A stretch of 64,000 nt of DNA from Dermatophagoides farinae (taxonomy: Eukaryota > Arthropoda > Arachnida > Sarcoptiformes > Pyroglyphidae), in NCBI RefSeq assembly GCF_024713945.1, contig NC_134685.1:2413001-2477000 (forward strand), written 5' to 3'. Positions 27,822 through 39,061 of the stretch are shown here, in pieces. The position numbers were made by a program, and so were the translations under genes. The notes under the pieces were generated by a model. It had not been told where the DNA came from. It saw only the letters and a list, made by a program, of their open reading frames with translations, and did no database searches. Within the stretch, counting starts at the first letter, position 1. The number at the start of each line of letters is the position of its first letter.

Positions 27822-28631
27822 GGTTCATCTCATATTTTCAGATGATGATCAATTCGGGTGCTTACAAAATTTTCTATTCATTGTCAATAATCGATAAGTG
27901 GTGTGTTCGGCTACTGCTGCTGCTGCTGGTCGTGATGGTATCATGTCAAAAATCAATGAATTGAGCGTTTTAAAATATGAAATTTAAAAAAATTCATATG
28001 GTCGGTTTAGTTTGTGACAAACCCAAAGATCAAAAAGTCAATTTTGAACCAACAAAAAAAAAATTAATCAACAAACTTGTTGTTTGTTGACACAGATGGT
28101 TTTTTTTCGAACAAAAAAAAATGGCGGCTGATGATAAAAAAAAAGATGAATGTGCGTGTGTGAAATTGATATTCAAACTTCGGTAACTGAAAAAAATTCT
28201 TCAATTTTTTTTTTTTTTTTTTTGGTAACACGAATCGAATTTCATTCGAAGAAATTTTTTTTTTTCAAAATCAAAAAAAAAAAATGACTTAAATGACTTG
28301 TCAATTGAGCTACTACTGCTACTACTACTACTACTAAGCACCCAGTGATAATTTTTTTTGTCCACTTGCAGCATTGGTGGCAGTAATGGTCAGTTAAACT
28401 TCCAGAAGCTAAATAAAAATAAAAAAAAACAAATTCGTAATGGTCAATTGCCGAAAGTCGATAATTTATTTTTCTTTTCTGCTTACTTTACATGAATTTT
28501 TTTTTTGTTCAGTTCAACTCAATAGTTTGATGATGATGATGATGATGATCTTTATTGGATCAATTTCAAAATGACCAAATACCGCCTAAAACCATTTATA
28601 ACACTCATTCACTGTAATAGAAATTGATTCC

Positions 28632-28643
<12 letters not shown>

Positions 28644-28663
<20 letters not shown>

Positions 28664-28673
28664 CTCTATCTAT
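28644..28673. repeat. (TATC)n tetranucleotide repeat
   Basis: Consecutive TATC/CTAT units directly following a TC run (about 28631-28646). It is a compound microsatellite. Confidence 0.75.
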
Positions 28674-29125
28674 TCAATTCATTCTCTTTTGGTGTTGTGT
28701 AAATGGTGTAAAAGATAACCCACTTGAAAATGAAAAAAATTTTTTGATACCGTTAAATGTCATCCACCTTATGTACGTAGTACACACTTGGTGACAATAT
28801 ATTTCAACAACAACAACAACAACGACAACAACAATGTGATAGATATATATATAGTGAGAGATGATGATGATGACAAATAGAAAAAGCCGAAAAAATAAAT
28901 GTCAATCCAATAACAGTTTGACATACACACACACACACACACAACAGTACCAGATCGAGAGAGAAAGAAAGAAAGAAATGAAAAAAAAATCACCGAAACC
29001 AGAAAGTACCAGAAACATTTACCCATTATATGTGTATATATATATATGGCCAACAAAATGTGATGACAATGAATGAATTTTTTCCTTTTTTTTTCTTTTT
29101 GATTTTCACAAGTTTTTGTCACTGC

Positions 29126-29128
<3 letters not shown>

Positions 29129-29189
<61 letters not shown>
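29129..29189. repeat. Long (GT)30 microsatellite
   Basis: About 60 bp of pure GT, the longest dinucleotide array in the window. It is intergenic. Alternating purine-pyrimidine of this length can adopt Z-DNA, and the locus should be length-polymorphic. Confidence 0.9.
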
Positions 29190-29190
<1 letters not shown>

Positions 29191-29753
29191 AAGATTGAAA
29201 AGCAGCCTACATTGAAACCAAACACAATTGTGGGGTGACATTTAGATTTTTGCTTTCTTTCTTTCTTCTTTTCCACAAATTCAATTCGATTTGGATCGAT
29301 AAAAAAAATCCTTGTATTATTCAGAAATTCAATTTTCATTCAACGACCAAAGTTTACAAACCAACAAAATAAAGCCAATTTGCCCAAATTTGAATTTTGT
29401 TATTATTGTCATTGATTTTTTTTCTTTCTTTCTTTCTTATGCTCTAAATGTCAACCTTTTTCTTTTGTTACCTAAATTACCGTTTTTTTTTGTATTCTTT
29501 GTCCAGTGGACCCGATCGTTTTATTTTATTTTTTTTTTTTTTTTGGTTAAAATGAGAAGAAATTGGTGGATTCATATCACACAAATAGTGAGCGCCTTCA
29601 AATGGAACAAAATTTTCTAATCATCATCATGATCATGATGGAAAAAAAGGCGAAAAAAAATCGTAAATCGTCCGTGTAATAAGCGCGTCTATTTTTTTTT
29701 CACAATAATGATGACGATGATCCTTCCAATTAGATTCAATTAAAATTACCATT

Positions 29754-29784
<31 letters not shown>

Positions 29785-31832
29785 TGGTAGTATAGTGGTA
29801 ATAAGTGGGGGCTGGTTGTTTTTTTTCCTTTTTTTTGAATATAAAGAAAAATCAATCAAATTGAACGAATCAAATTAATCACAGTGATGATGATGATCAA
29901 TAAAAAGGTATTGGATTTGCTTTTGGATTTTTTCATCATCAAATTTAAATTCAAAGAAAAAAATGGAGAGAAAAAAATTGGGCCATCAATTATCAAGAAA
30001 AAAAAATAGGAAAAATTCGAAATGATCCAGGATCTCCAGTATTTTTTTTTCTCAAGTGGTTCCACACACACACACACACATATTGTTGTTACAATTTTTA
30101 GTTTGTTGGTTAATGCAGCTTGTTTCCTGAAATAAAAAAAAAAATTCAAGTATCCATATCCAATATATATATGTATATGGAGAAAAAAAAACATGAAAAT
30201 GAAATGAACAAAATGAACACACAAACACACGGACACTCGACAATTGTTATTAAAAAAAAAAAAAAAAAATTTCTTCCATTCTTTGTTCGTTTGTTCTGGT
30301 TGTTATTTTTTTTTTGTTCATTTCATTTCTCCTGTTTATACTTCTTTTTTTTCAGGATTTTCACGCAAGTGTTGATGGGTCTTTTTTGTTGTTGTTGTTG
30401 TTGCTGTTGTTGTTGTTGTAATTTTTTTCCGGCCTTCACAATAACAAACACATAATCGATGGCGTCAACAATAACAACAACAAATCGATAAAATGGACGT
30501 GAAACAAAAACAAAAAAAAAATATTCATATGTGATGCGAAATGTAAATCCTTGTAGCTAGAATTACAAGAATTGTGCATCAGTAATGATGATGATGATGA
30601 TTCCAAAATCCGAAATCTGAAATCTGAGAGAAGTTTTGTTTTGGTCAAACAATCACATCATTAAGTTTTGAATGTATTAAAAACATACGATGACGATGAT
30701 CATGATGATGATGATGGTCATCAATTGTGGATTGTGGATGTATGAATGGTATACATTTGATAAGGAAAAAAAATGGGAAAAAAAGAATCCATCGATTTGA
30801 CTTTTAAAACACATGAACAAAGTCGATGGTTTTTTTTTTTGCTTACAGTAATTCGTGATGAGAATTTCATATATATTTGTCTTTTGTCTGTCTCAAAGAA
30901 TTCGAAATGGAAATAGAATATGAAAATGCTGGAATAATCATTGGTTGAAAGTAAATGGATATATGAAGTGAAAAAAAAAATTTTTCGTTTTGTTTTTTTG
31001 ATTCATGATGGTGATTCTTTTTGGCAATTTCTGGATTATTCAAGTATCTCTGCCTGCCTGTGTGTGTGTGTGTGTGTGGGAACGATGAATGAATGAATGA
31101 CCAAATGGAACGAATGAATTGAATGAATGAATGAATGAATGGATGACCATGATTTGATCTTGTTGTTGTTTTTGAACGGAAAAAAGAATTTTTTTGGGCA
31201 ATAAATCAGCTGTCCATTTTTTTTTTGGCTTTTGAATTTGTGAATCATAATGATGATGATGATGATTATTCGAATGGAAAATGAGCGGAAAACGAGTATA
31301 AATTGCAATGTCGTTGATTTTTCTTTTGTTTTGGTTTGTGGTTTAGAATAGAAAAAAAAGAAGGTATCGGTCTTGAATAATTTGGTCATCATGATGATGA
31401 TTATGATTGAATCGATAGACCAGTGAATATATAAACCACTGACCAGCCAACCAACACCCGTAGAAATGGCAATCATGCGAATTGATGTGGAATTTGTTCA
31501 GTAAAGAGAATGAATAACAAAAAAAAAGTCAATTGGTTATCCAACCAGAAACAAAACACGAATCCAATGGCCAAACAAGATGATGACTGATTCATTTGAT
31601 CGAATGAATAAATTTATTGGGAAATTTTTGTCTGTAATACGTTTACGTGGTGGTGGTGGTCATAAATCATCCTTTCCAGAAGATAAGAACCAGGAACAAT
31701 GATCACGATGAATCGTTGAACGCGTAAAACACGAATAGAATTTTTTTATTTCGGAGAAAATTATTCCAAACAGAATTTTTGGCGTCATCTATCGTCGTCG
31801 ATGGATATAAAGATCCAATCCTTTTTTTATCG

Positions 31833-31840
31833 TATCGATA
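31833..31840. promoter_or_regulatory. Perfect DRE-type palindrome (TATCGATA) upstream of EMC1
   Basis: TATCGATA lies about 290 bp upstream of the EMC1 start codon, followed within a few bases by a second AATCGATATT site. In Drosophila this is the DREF/BEAF-32 binding element typical of housekeeping promoters, which would suit EMC1. Whether mites use it the same way is an inference. Confidence 0.4.
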
Positions 31841-32129
31841 CAATCGATATTTAGTGAACATGTTTTCTGTTTATGTCATGTTCCATTTTATTATAAAATT
31901 CATCATTCGATCTTGTTGATGGTAAAAAAAAATTTGATTGACTGTTTTTTTTTTGAATAGTTTTTACTCATTTCCGATTTATAATTATATCGGCCATATG
32001 TACAAAAATCATTTGTGATCTACCATACAAACAAAACAAAACAACAAAACAATCAATCAATCAATCATCACAATTAATCCATTTAATCCACAATAAGATC
32101 GAATCGAAAAAATTTGAGAGAAAAAAAAA

Positions 32130-35100
32130 ATGAGACATTTTAATGAATTACTTTTGTATGTGATATTGTTGAAATTATTATGTCAATTTGTCGATTGTCT
32201 TTATGAAGATCAAATTGGAAAATTTGATTGGCGACAACAGTTTGTTGGACGTGTCGATCATGTTCTTCGAGCTTCTGGTATGTATGAATCATCATTTATT
32301 TGATTGAATTAATTGTTTTTTTTTATTTCATTTTATTTTACAATTTGTGTCACAAGATATATGGCAAGATCATCAATTGTTAATCACATCATCGCATAGT
32401 GGTTCATTATCTGGTCTATATCTTCGAAATGGTTCGATAAATTGGCGACATTTATTGGAAAGTTCATCAATAGATTTTCTATCATCATGGCCAAAATCAG
32501 CAAATTTTTCTTGTCCAGTATTATCGGTGAATGGACGTGGCCGTTGGATTCGTTGTTGGAAAACGTCCGGTGTTCTTTTATCTGAACATTTTTTACCTGA
32601 TGATTTTGTTAATGAAATTGAAAAAGATCCTAGGTTTGTGTTGTCAATGTTTTTTTATTAGTATTCGTTGTTGAACTTGATTGGTTAATTTTTTTTTCCA
32701 TTTTTCAGTAATTATGACTCATTATTTGCAATGATTCGTCGTGGTGCTCAACAAAAACCGGCATTATTGATAGCGAAAATTTCCCGTACAAATTATCTAA
32801 TTGAATTTTTTCATTATCAATTTCAATCAAAAGAATTACAATCGATAGCCCGATTAATGGCCGGTAAATGGTTGGATAATAGTGAATGTCATATGATCAA
32901 TGCCGATTATATGATTTGTGTGGATCAAAAAAATCGTGAATTTCAATTTATTGATCTCAATGATGATAAATCATCAACAAGGCAATTTAAACGCATTCCG
33001 TTGTCCACATTTGGTTTGACAGCAAACCTTGAGAAAAACAATGATAACAAGATTAGCATACAATTATTACCCGATTTATTTGGTGATAAAACGACAACAA
33101 TATCGAAATCTAATCATCTAATTTCTAAATATTTTGCCCTAAATCTGGGCAATGGGCAAGGTATTGTGATGTTTAAAATTGTACCCGAGCTTCAAGATAA
33201 TAATGGTGGTGCTAGTGGTGGTGCCTCAATACGTTTGGTGAAAATATTTCCATATGCCATACGTGTTACAATCATTCCGTTGATCTCATCATCACAAGAA
33301 CCATCAATTAACATTACATCCAGCCGTAATAACGAGACGGATAACTTGGAATTTGGAGTGGCTGTTTTATTTACAAAATCGGATGCAATACCATATGAAG
33401 ATCAACGTGATGCTCAAAATCAGCAAAAAGTTTTTGCCATTAAATTGGCCATATTTCATCTGGAATCTTGGGCTGAAGTTACATCGATTTCATCGAAATC
33501 AATATTATTTGAATTTGGTGGAAAAAATTCACTTTCACCAATTGCATCGAATGGTAAACTAGTCAAACGTTTAGATCAACAATGGCAAATTGATCGATTC
33601 GAAATTATTCCAATTCGAACAATGATACAGAATAGCCGTTCTGGACGTGATCAATTTCGTTATACATATAAAATGTTAATAACAACTGTCGATGGAACAT
33701 TGATTGTAACAAATCTGATGGGTAAAATCAATTGGGCACGTGAAGAAGCATTGGCCGAAATAAATAGTCTTGTAATACTTGATCTACCACTATCTGAAGA
33801 TGATGCAACATTGGAACAAGAATATGGATTTGATGAACGTAATACAAATATTATATCAATGTTTGTACATCGTATTAAATCACAATTATTACAATTAATG
33901 TCATTCATACGGCAAACTCAACATAGTTTAATGCATAGTATGACAATATTGAAACGTTCTCAACATCGTAATCAACAACAATTGGATGATGAAAATTCAC
34001 ATTATTCTAATATTGATCAAGATGATTCTCAACCGACAAATCAATTTGATGATGATGATGACGAAGAAGAAGAAGTATTGATTCGTGATTATTTTGGTTT
34101 CCATAAAGTGATTATTACACGAACAAAATCGGGAAAAATATTTGCCTTGGATACAATAACTGGCCGTGTTATATGGTCACGACATGAACCTTGGTTAGCT
34201 GTACAAAATAATGATGTACAATTTCCAATATGGATACAACGAACCAATGCTCATTATCCACATTCAGCTGTTTGTACCATATTGAATGATTATGATGATC
34301 ATCGTACATTTCTTTATTCATTTGATCCGGTCACTGGAACCATACTGGATTCACATTGGTTACCATATCGTACTATACAAGCAATGTTAATACAAACAGT
34401 GCATGATGAAGAATTTCAGCGACCATTATTATTATTTGATTCTGAATATAATGCACATTTATATCCAGAAACAATAATGACAAAGAAATTATTTGCAAAT
34501 GTAGCTGCAAATCATTTTATGATGATGGTGAATAAAACCGATGCATTATTGACTGGTTATAGTTTCGGTGCTACCACTGATGATGATGGTCCCAAAGCAA
34601 ATCCAATATGGAGTTTTCGACTTCCACATGAAATTAATAAATTAATATCGATTAAATCATTATTTAAACGGCCACATGAAAATGTTCATTCACAAGGCCG
34701 TGTACTTGGTGATCGTAATGTTCTTTATAAATATTTGAATCCAAATCTTGTGGCCATATTGGTCGAATCATTGGATACACAGGAAAAATGTAAGTTGAAA
34801 AATTTGAATTCAGGTTTTTTTGGCTATAAATTTTTTTTTATCCGTTTAGCACTTATAACAATGTATTTAATTGATTCAATTACCGGCAATATTATCTATT
34901 CAATTGTACATCGACGTACACGTTGCCCTTGTCAGGTGGTTCATTCGGAAAATTCAATCATTGTAAGCTTGATTGATTGGTTTGTTTTGATTCTAATTTC
35001 TTTCTGTTTTTTTTCTCTTCCATTTTTGTTTCAGTATTCATATTATAATGATAAAATGCGTCGTAATGAAATATCATCCATTGAATTATATGAAGGTTTT

Positions 35101-35812
35101 AATCAAGTAAATTCGACGGCATTTTCATCGATTGGTCGCGATTTATGGGCCATACCAAGTGTTGAACAAAAATCGTTCATCTTTCCTACCGGTATTGGTA
35201 TAATGACCGATACAGAAACAATGAAAGGAATCACTAGTAAACATATCTTAGGTACGGTTTTTTCAATGATTTTTTTTTGTGGTTGGATTTCATAATTCAT
35301 TTATTTAAAATTTAGTTTCATTACCAACTGGTGGAATATTAGAATTACCACGTGCCTTTTTGGATCCACGTCGGCCTATAAAACCAACACAGGAACATGC
35401 CGAAGAAGGTCTTATTCCATATGTACCTGAATTGCCTATACCTTCGGAAACAATTATCAATTATAATCAAACAGTTTTTGCTATACGTGGTATTGTAACT
35501 GCACCAGCTAGTCTGGAATCAACATCGCATATCTGTGTCTATGGTATCGGTATGTTTTTTTATCTGTTATTAAAGTTTTACATATATAAATAAATTTATT
35601 ATAATCAATCATCATTTCTTTTTTTTCTTTATCACATATATCCATCTCCAGATATTTATTATACTCGTGTAACACCATCAAAAACATTTGATATTCTTAA
35701 AGATGATTTTGATCATTTACTTATTATGGCCGTTTTATTATTATTAATCATAATGTCTTATTTGGTTAAATATTTGGCTGCAAAAAAATCATTGAATGCT
35801 GCTTGGAAATGA
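32130..35812 (+). CDS. EMC1: ER membrane protein complex subunit 1 (EMC1), complete
   Basis: Seven exons join in frame: 32130-32277, 32357-32633, 32709-34789, 34850-34962, 35035-35251, 35316-35549 and 35652-35812. All introns are GT-AG and 59-102 bp, giving 1,076 residues against about 990 in human EMC1. EMC1 is the large lumenal and membrane scaffold of the EMC, which inserts tail-anchored and multi-pass proteins into the ER membrane. The start gives a hydrophobic signal peptide (about residues 1-23) followed at once by the hallmark YEDQIGKFDWRQQFVG. Other hallmarks are HSQGRVLGDRNVLYKYLNPN, AFLDPRRP, LIPYVPELPI, INYNQTV, TAPASLEST and the tail DVLKDDFDHLL before the final TM helix, ending NAAWK. 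The extra length is mostly an acidic Asp/Glu and Gln insert in exon 3 (around 33960-34080). Exons 1-2 encode the first beta-propeller strands. It is the best-supported call in the window. Confidence 0.96.
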
Positions 35813-36032
35813 ACCATATATATATTCTGACTATTCACAATTATAATAGTCTAGTCATCAATCACTTGAAATCTAGAAAATTTAATTCAAAACTTCAAAA
35901 AAAACGTCCCAGTAGAAAATCATTCTATTCATCTTTTTCATTTTCAGCCATTTTTTTTATACTGTCAAATTCAAAAACAAAAACAAAAAAACATAAACTA
36001 TTTGTATATGTATAAATTACATTTTTGGTACA

Positions 36033-36066
<34 letters not shown>

Positions 36067-36401
36067 TTATTAATCAGATATGTAACAAGTGGATATAAAA
36101 AATTTAAAAAAAAAAAATAAAAATAAAAAAAAATTACAACATGTACATCATCAAACATCATCATTTGATTTGAATTTTCTGATAATTTTTTTTTTTTGGT
36201 TGATTTTTATCATCATCATGATGGTTGATCAAAGGAGAAAAATAAATAAAAAATTTATATTGGGGGCGTCAAAGTCCATTGTGTGTGTTTGTGTGTTGTT
36301 GTTGTTTGTTGTCATTTGCATAGTAAATGTTTTTTTTTTTCATCTGATTTTTTTTTTATCATAAAAATTTGTTTTTTCTTGTTGCTGATTTGTTGATTGA
36401 T

Positions 36402-36433
<32 letters not shown>

Positions 36434-36819
36434 ATTGCCGGTATCGTTGGTAACACAAACAGAAACGATTGGTAAAAAAAGAAAAAAAAATTTATCGATA
36501 AAAATTATTTTATTTGAAACACTGTAGACAAAAAATAATATGTATAGGTAACTGTATAAGGTGGTTTTTATTTGATGACAACAGTAAAAAAAAAAGAACA
36601 TCGTCATTCAAAATCACCGTTAAAATTGTTGAATTTGTGTGTGTATAAGTGAAATCTAGGAAATCTTTTCTCATTGACCAATTTTTTTGTTGTTGTTGTT
36701 GTTGTTATTTTTATTGATTCAAATTATATAGACGATTAATCAATCAATCAATCGATTTGGCTGTTCTTGTTTTTTTTATTGTCTTTTTTTTTGTGGTAAT
36801 CCATAAGTAAACAACAACA
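35813..36819. other. EMC1 3' UTR and intergenic spacer
   Basis: This holds the EMC1 3' end, with A-rich AATAAA-like candidates near 36116-36121. It also has an AC microsatellite (36036-36064), a GTT run (about 36405-36434) and the 5' region of the next gene. No coding potential. Confidence 0.5.
36036..36064. repeat. (AC)n microsatellite
   Basis: Uninterrupted AC/CA run in the presumed EMC1 3' UTR or just beyond it. Confidence 0.85.
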
Positions 36820-37866
36820 ATGACACTCGAAGATTCAATTACAAATAATTCTCATTCAATAATTTCTATGACTGAAAGTAGCCGTCGAACAACAAATAAT
36901 AATAATCATCATCATCATCATCATGTACGTGGATTACCATATTTATTACGACAAACATCACGATCAATGTCACAGCCAACAATACCTGGTGGCAATAATC
37001 GATATCGTTGTCCACATCGTGAAAGAGTACAACATCGTCATCGTATGATGATGTATACTACAATGCCAACAACAATTAATCAACAACAACAACAACAACA
37101 TTCATGTACGGAAATTGATATAAATAATAATAATGAAAACGTAAATCGTATGGCATGGTATCGAACAAAAATTTGGTTACAATATTTAGCGACTATTGCA
37201 ATACGTTTTATACCATTATTAATATCAACAATAGGTGTCATCTGTTTATTAGCATTTTTAATTGATTATGAATTTGCATTGATTATATTCAATATAACAT
37301 TGATGATTATATTGGTTATTGTTATAATTTTTATTGTTTATACATTCATTATGTTTTATATTTATCGTAAACATTCTGATCGGCTACATCAAACACGTCG
37401 GAATCGTAGTAATAATAATAATAATAATAATCAAAATCCTGGTAATAATCAACAACAAACAACAACAACAACAACACAAAGACAGCAACAACAACAACAA
37501 CAACAACGGAATCGTAGTTATAGTACAAATCCAAATGATTTAATAAATCATCATCATAATCACAATCATCCAACTATATTAACAACAACACCAAGCTATC
37601 ATGATGATGATGAAAATGAATGTTATAATTGTCGTATGGAACGTTTAAAAGCGACGGATATACCACCACCATATGATCCACCGCCTAAATATGAAGAGCT
37701 CAATGTCAATGTTTTATTAGCTGAAACATCAATGGAACAACAACAACGATTATCATCATCACAAACTGAATTAGCACAACAACAACAACAACAACAACAG
37801 CAGCCTTTATCAACATCAACAACAACAACAACAAATCAAATCAGCAACGAACACAGTAGCAGTTAA
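36820..37866 (+). CDS. Two-TM protein with paired PPxY motifs (paralog A), putative WW-domain adaptor
   Basis: Single-exon frame of 348 residues. The N-terminal half is His/Asn/Gln-rich. Two hydrophobic segments at about residues 125-147 and 152-182 form a tight hairpin, putting both ends on the same side, probably the cytosol. The C-terminal part has Gln/Thr runs, a CxxC (residues 268-271), then PPPY (282-285) and PPKY (288-291) followed by EELNV. PPxY motifs bind the WW domains of NEDD4-family ubiquitin ligases. NDFIP and Drosophila Commissureless are membrane adaptors of this design, but I see no sequence homology to either beyond the motif. The next gene downstream is a shorter relative with the same motif spacing and the same residues after it. 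I do not recognise a named family. The start ATG is preceded by an AACAACA context typical for arthropods. Confidence 0.72.
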   Translation: MTLEDSITNNSHSIISMTESSRRTTNNNNHHHHHHVRGLPYLLRQTSRSMSQPTIPGGNNRYRCPHRERVQHRHRMMMYTTMPTTINQQQQQQHSCTEIDINNNNENVNRMAWYRTKIWLQYLATIAIRFIPLLISTIGVICLLAFLIDYEFALIIFNITLMIILVIVIIFIVYTFIMFYIYRKHSDRLHQTRRNRSNNNNNNNQNPGNNQQQTTTTTTQRQQQQQQQQRNRSYSTNPNDLINHHHNHNHPTILTTTPSYHDDDENECYNCRMERLKATDIPPPYDPPPKYEELNVNVLLAETSMEQQQRLSSSQTELAQQQQQQQQQPLSTSTTTTTNQISNEHSSS

Positions 37867-38408
37867 TAATATCATCATCCATCATCATCATCATCATTTC
37901 AGTGACATAATTTTCCATATAGTAATTCATATTCGTCCATTATCAACACAAAAACAACGACAACAACAACAAGTGTTTACCAACAACAAGTGATAAACAA
38001 TTTTTTAATCATCATCATAATCGAATGATTATTGATTTACCGTCTTTGGTAATAATCAATCAATCCTCTCTTTCAATCTTATTTCAAAAAAAAACTAGAA
38101 GAAAAAATAAATAAAAACTCTGCAAAATAAAAAATAAACATACACTGCAATCAATCAGAAAAATAAAAGAAAAATATCAAAATCAATCAACAAATCAAGC
38201 TGTCAAGACGATTATCACCCAAAAATCATTTAATGATCATGATGATCATCATCAATTGTTATAAATATCGTAATAAGAATCATCATGAGTGATCAATTTT
38301 ATTATTTCTCTTAATTTACTTTCATTTTTTTTTTGCTGTGTTATAATTAGCGATTGTTTTTTTTTGTTTTGTTTTGTTTTATCGAAGAATAAACACCGAT
38401 GACAACCT
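37867..38408. other. Spacer between the two PPxY genes
   Basis: Contains the 3' UTR of paralog A and the 5' UTR of paralog B. Only CAT, AAC and poly-A/T tracts are seen, with no coding potential. Confidence 0.5.
38106..38115 (+). terminator. Poly(A) signal candidates for PPxY paralog A
   Basis: Overlapping AATAAA hexamers about 240 bp after the stop codon, followed by more A-rich sequence and another AATAAA-like site near 38133. Confidence 0.45.
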
Positions 38409-38909
38409 ATGAATATGAATCATCGACAATCAACAACAACAACAACACGGACAATGGGTAATAATAATAATAATCTACTTCGTATACGTTTAATCATTAT
38501 AATTATAATGGTCATAATCTGTTTAATTATATTCATTTATAATTGGTTAAATAAATGTCAATTTATACACATATGGATGTCATGTATGTTTTTTCTATTT
38601 TTAACCATTGTTTGTTCATATTATACTTATTATTATCATCATCATCATCATGTGAATCATTTACAACAACAACAACAACAACAATCATCATCAATAGCTG
38701 GATATCAAAATTTTATTAATGAAAATACAATCAATACAATCAATCGACCGACAATTATTTCGACAATTTATAATAATCATAATCATAATAATCGTCAACA
38801 TGGTAATGATAATGATATTGTGTATGAAATCGTTGATGATCATCCACCAATATATGAATGGCCACCTAAATATGAAGAATTAAATGTTGAAAATTTAAAA
38901 AATTTTTAA
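38409..38909 (+). CDS. Two-TM protein with paired PPxY motifs (paralog B)
   Basis: Single-exon frame of 166 residues, 540 bp after paralog A on the same strand. It has the same plan: a short Thr/Asn-rich head, two hydrophobic segments (about residues 23-45 and 53-75), a His/Gln/Asn linker, then PPIY (146-149) and PPKY (152-155) followed by EELNVENL. The PPxY start-to-start spacing of six residues and the PPKYEELNV string are identical to paralog A, so this is a tandem duplicate. It is half the length because the low-complexity linkers are shorter and the tail ends soon after the motif. It is probably a membrane recruiter of WW-domain ligases. The function is inferred from the motif only. Confidence 0.7.
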   Translation: MNMNHRQSTTTTTRTMGNNNNNLLRIRLIIIIIMVIICLIIFIYNWLNKCQFIHIWMSCMFFLFLTIVCSYYTYYYHHHHHVNHLQQQQQQQSSSIAGYQNFINENTINTINRPTIISTIYNNHNHNNRQHGNDNDIVYEIVDDHPPIYEWPPKYEELNVENLKNF

Positions 38910-38959
38910 TTGATTAAAATTTGTTTTACCTTTGATTTTTTTTGTTTGTTTGTTTAGTT

Positions 38960-38965
38960 TTTATT
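38960..38965 (-). terminator. Poly(A) signal (AATAAA on minus) for the helical-repeat paralog 1
   Basis: TTTATT on the plus strand, about 100 bp beyond the minus-strand stop at 39062. It lies inside the 3' UTR of the convergent PPxY paralog B, so the two transcripts probably overlap tail to tail. Confidence 0.4.
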
Positions 38966-38988
38966 TTGATTGTTGATTTTAATTATAT

Positions 38989-38994
38989 AATAAA
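38989..38994 (+). terminator. Poly(A) signal (AATAAA) for PPxY paralog B
   Basis: A clean AATAAA 80 bp after the stop codon of paralog B. It lies 68 bp before the end of the convergent minus-strand coding region. Confidence 0.55.
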
Positions 38995-39061
38995 GAAAAT
39001 GATAATGATGATGATGATGATTGGATCGAACGATCGATTGATTCGAAACTTTGAATTGTCG

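Larger units (their letters stand above)
10256..32129. other. 22-kb gene-poor desert dominated by microsatellites
   Basis: No open frame here has a recognisable domain, balanced composition or a convincing splice-linked partner. Reported frames are readings of GT/AC (VCVCVC, THTHTH), ATG/CAT (MMMM, HHHH, DDDD), TTG (LLLL, VVVV, CCCC) and homopolymer tracts. The stretch separates the divergent starts of the RNF220-like gene (minus) and EMC1 (plus). It may therefore hold upstream non-coding exons or enhancers of the RNF220-like gene. No tRNA B-box with a matching acceptor stem was found. Confidence 0.6.

Noticed and set aside
10256-32129. About 70 short open frames with THTH, VCVC, MMMM or KKKK runs
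   Set aside because: Composition is fully explained by dinucleotide, trinucleotide and homopolymer repeats. None has a conserved motif, a matching partner exon or a balanced sequence.
34790-34849. Continuous frame through EMC1 exons 3-5 as one long exon
   Set aside because: The reading between GTAAGT (34790) and TTTAG (34849) is not EMC1-like. Splicing restores the conserved MYLIDSITGNI sequence. The same holds for 34963-35034.
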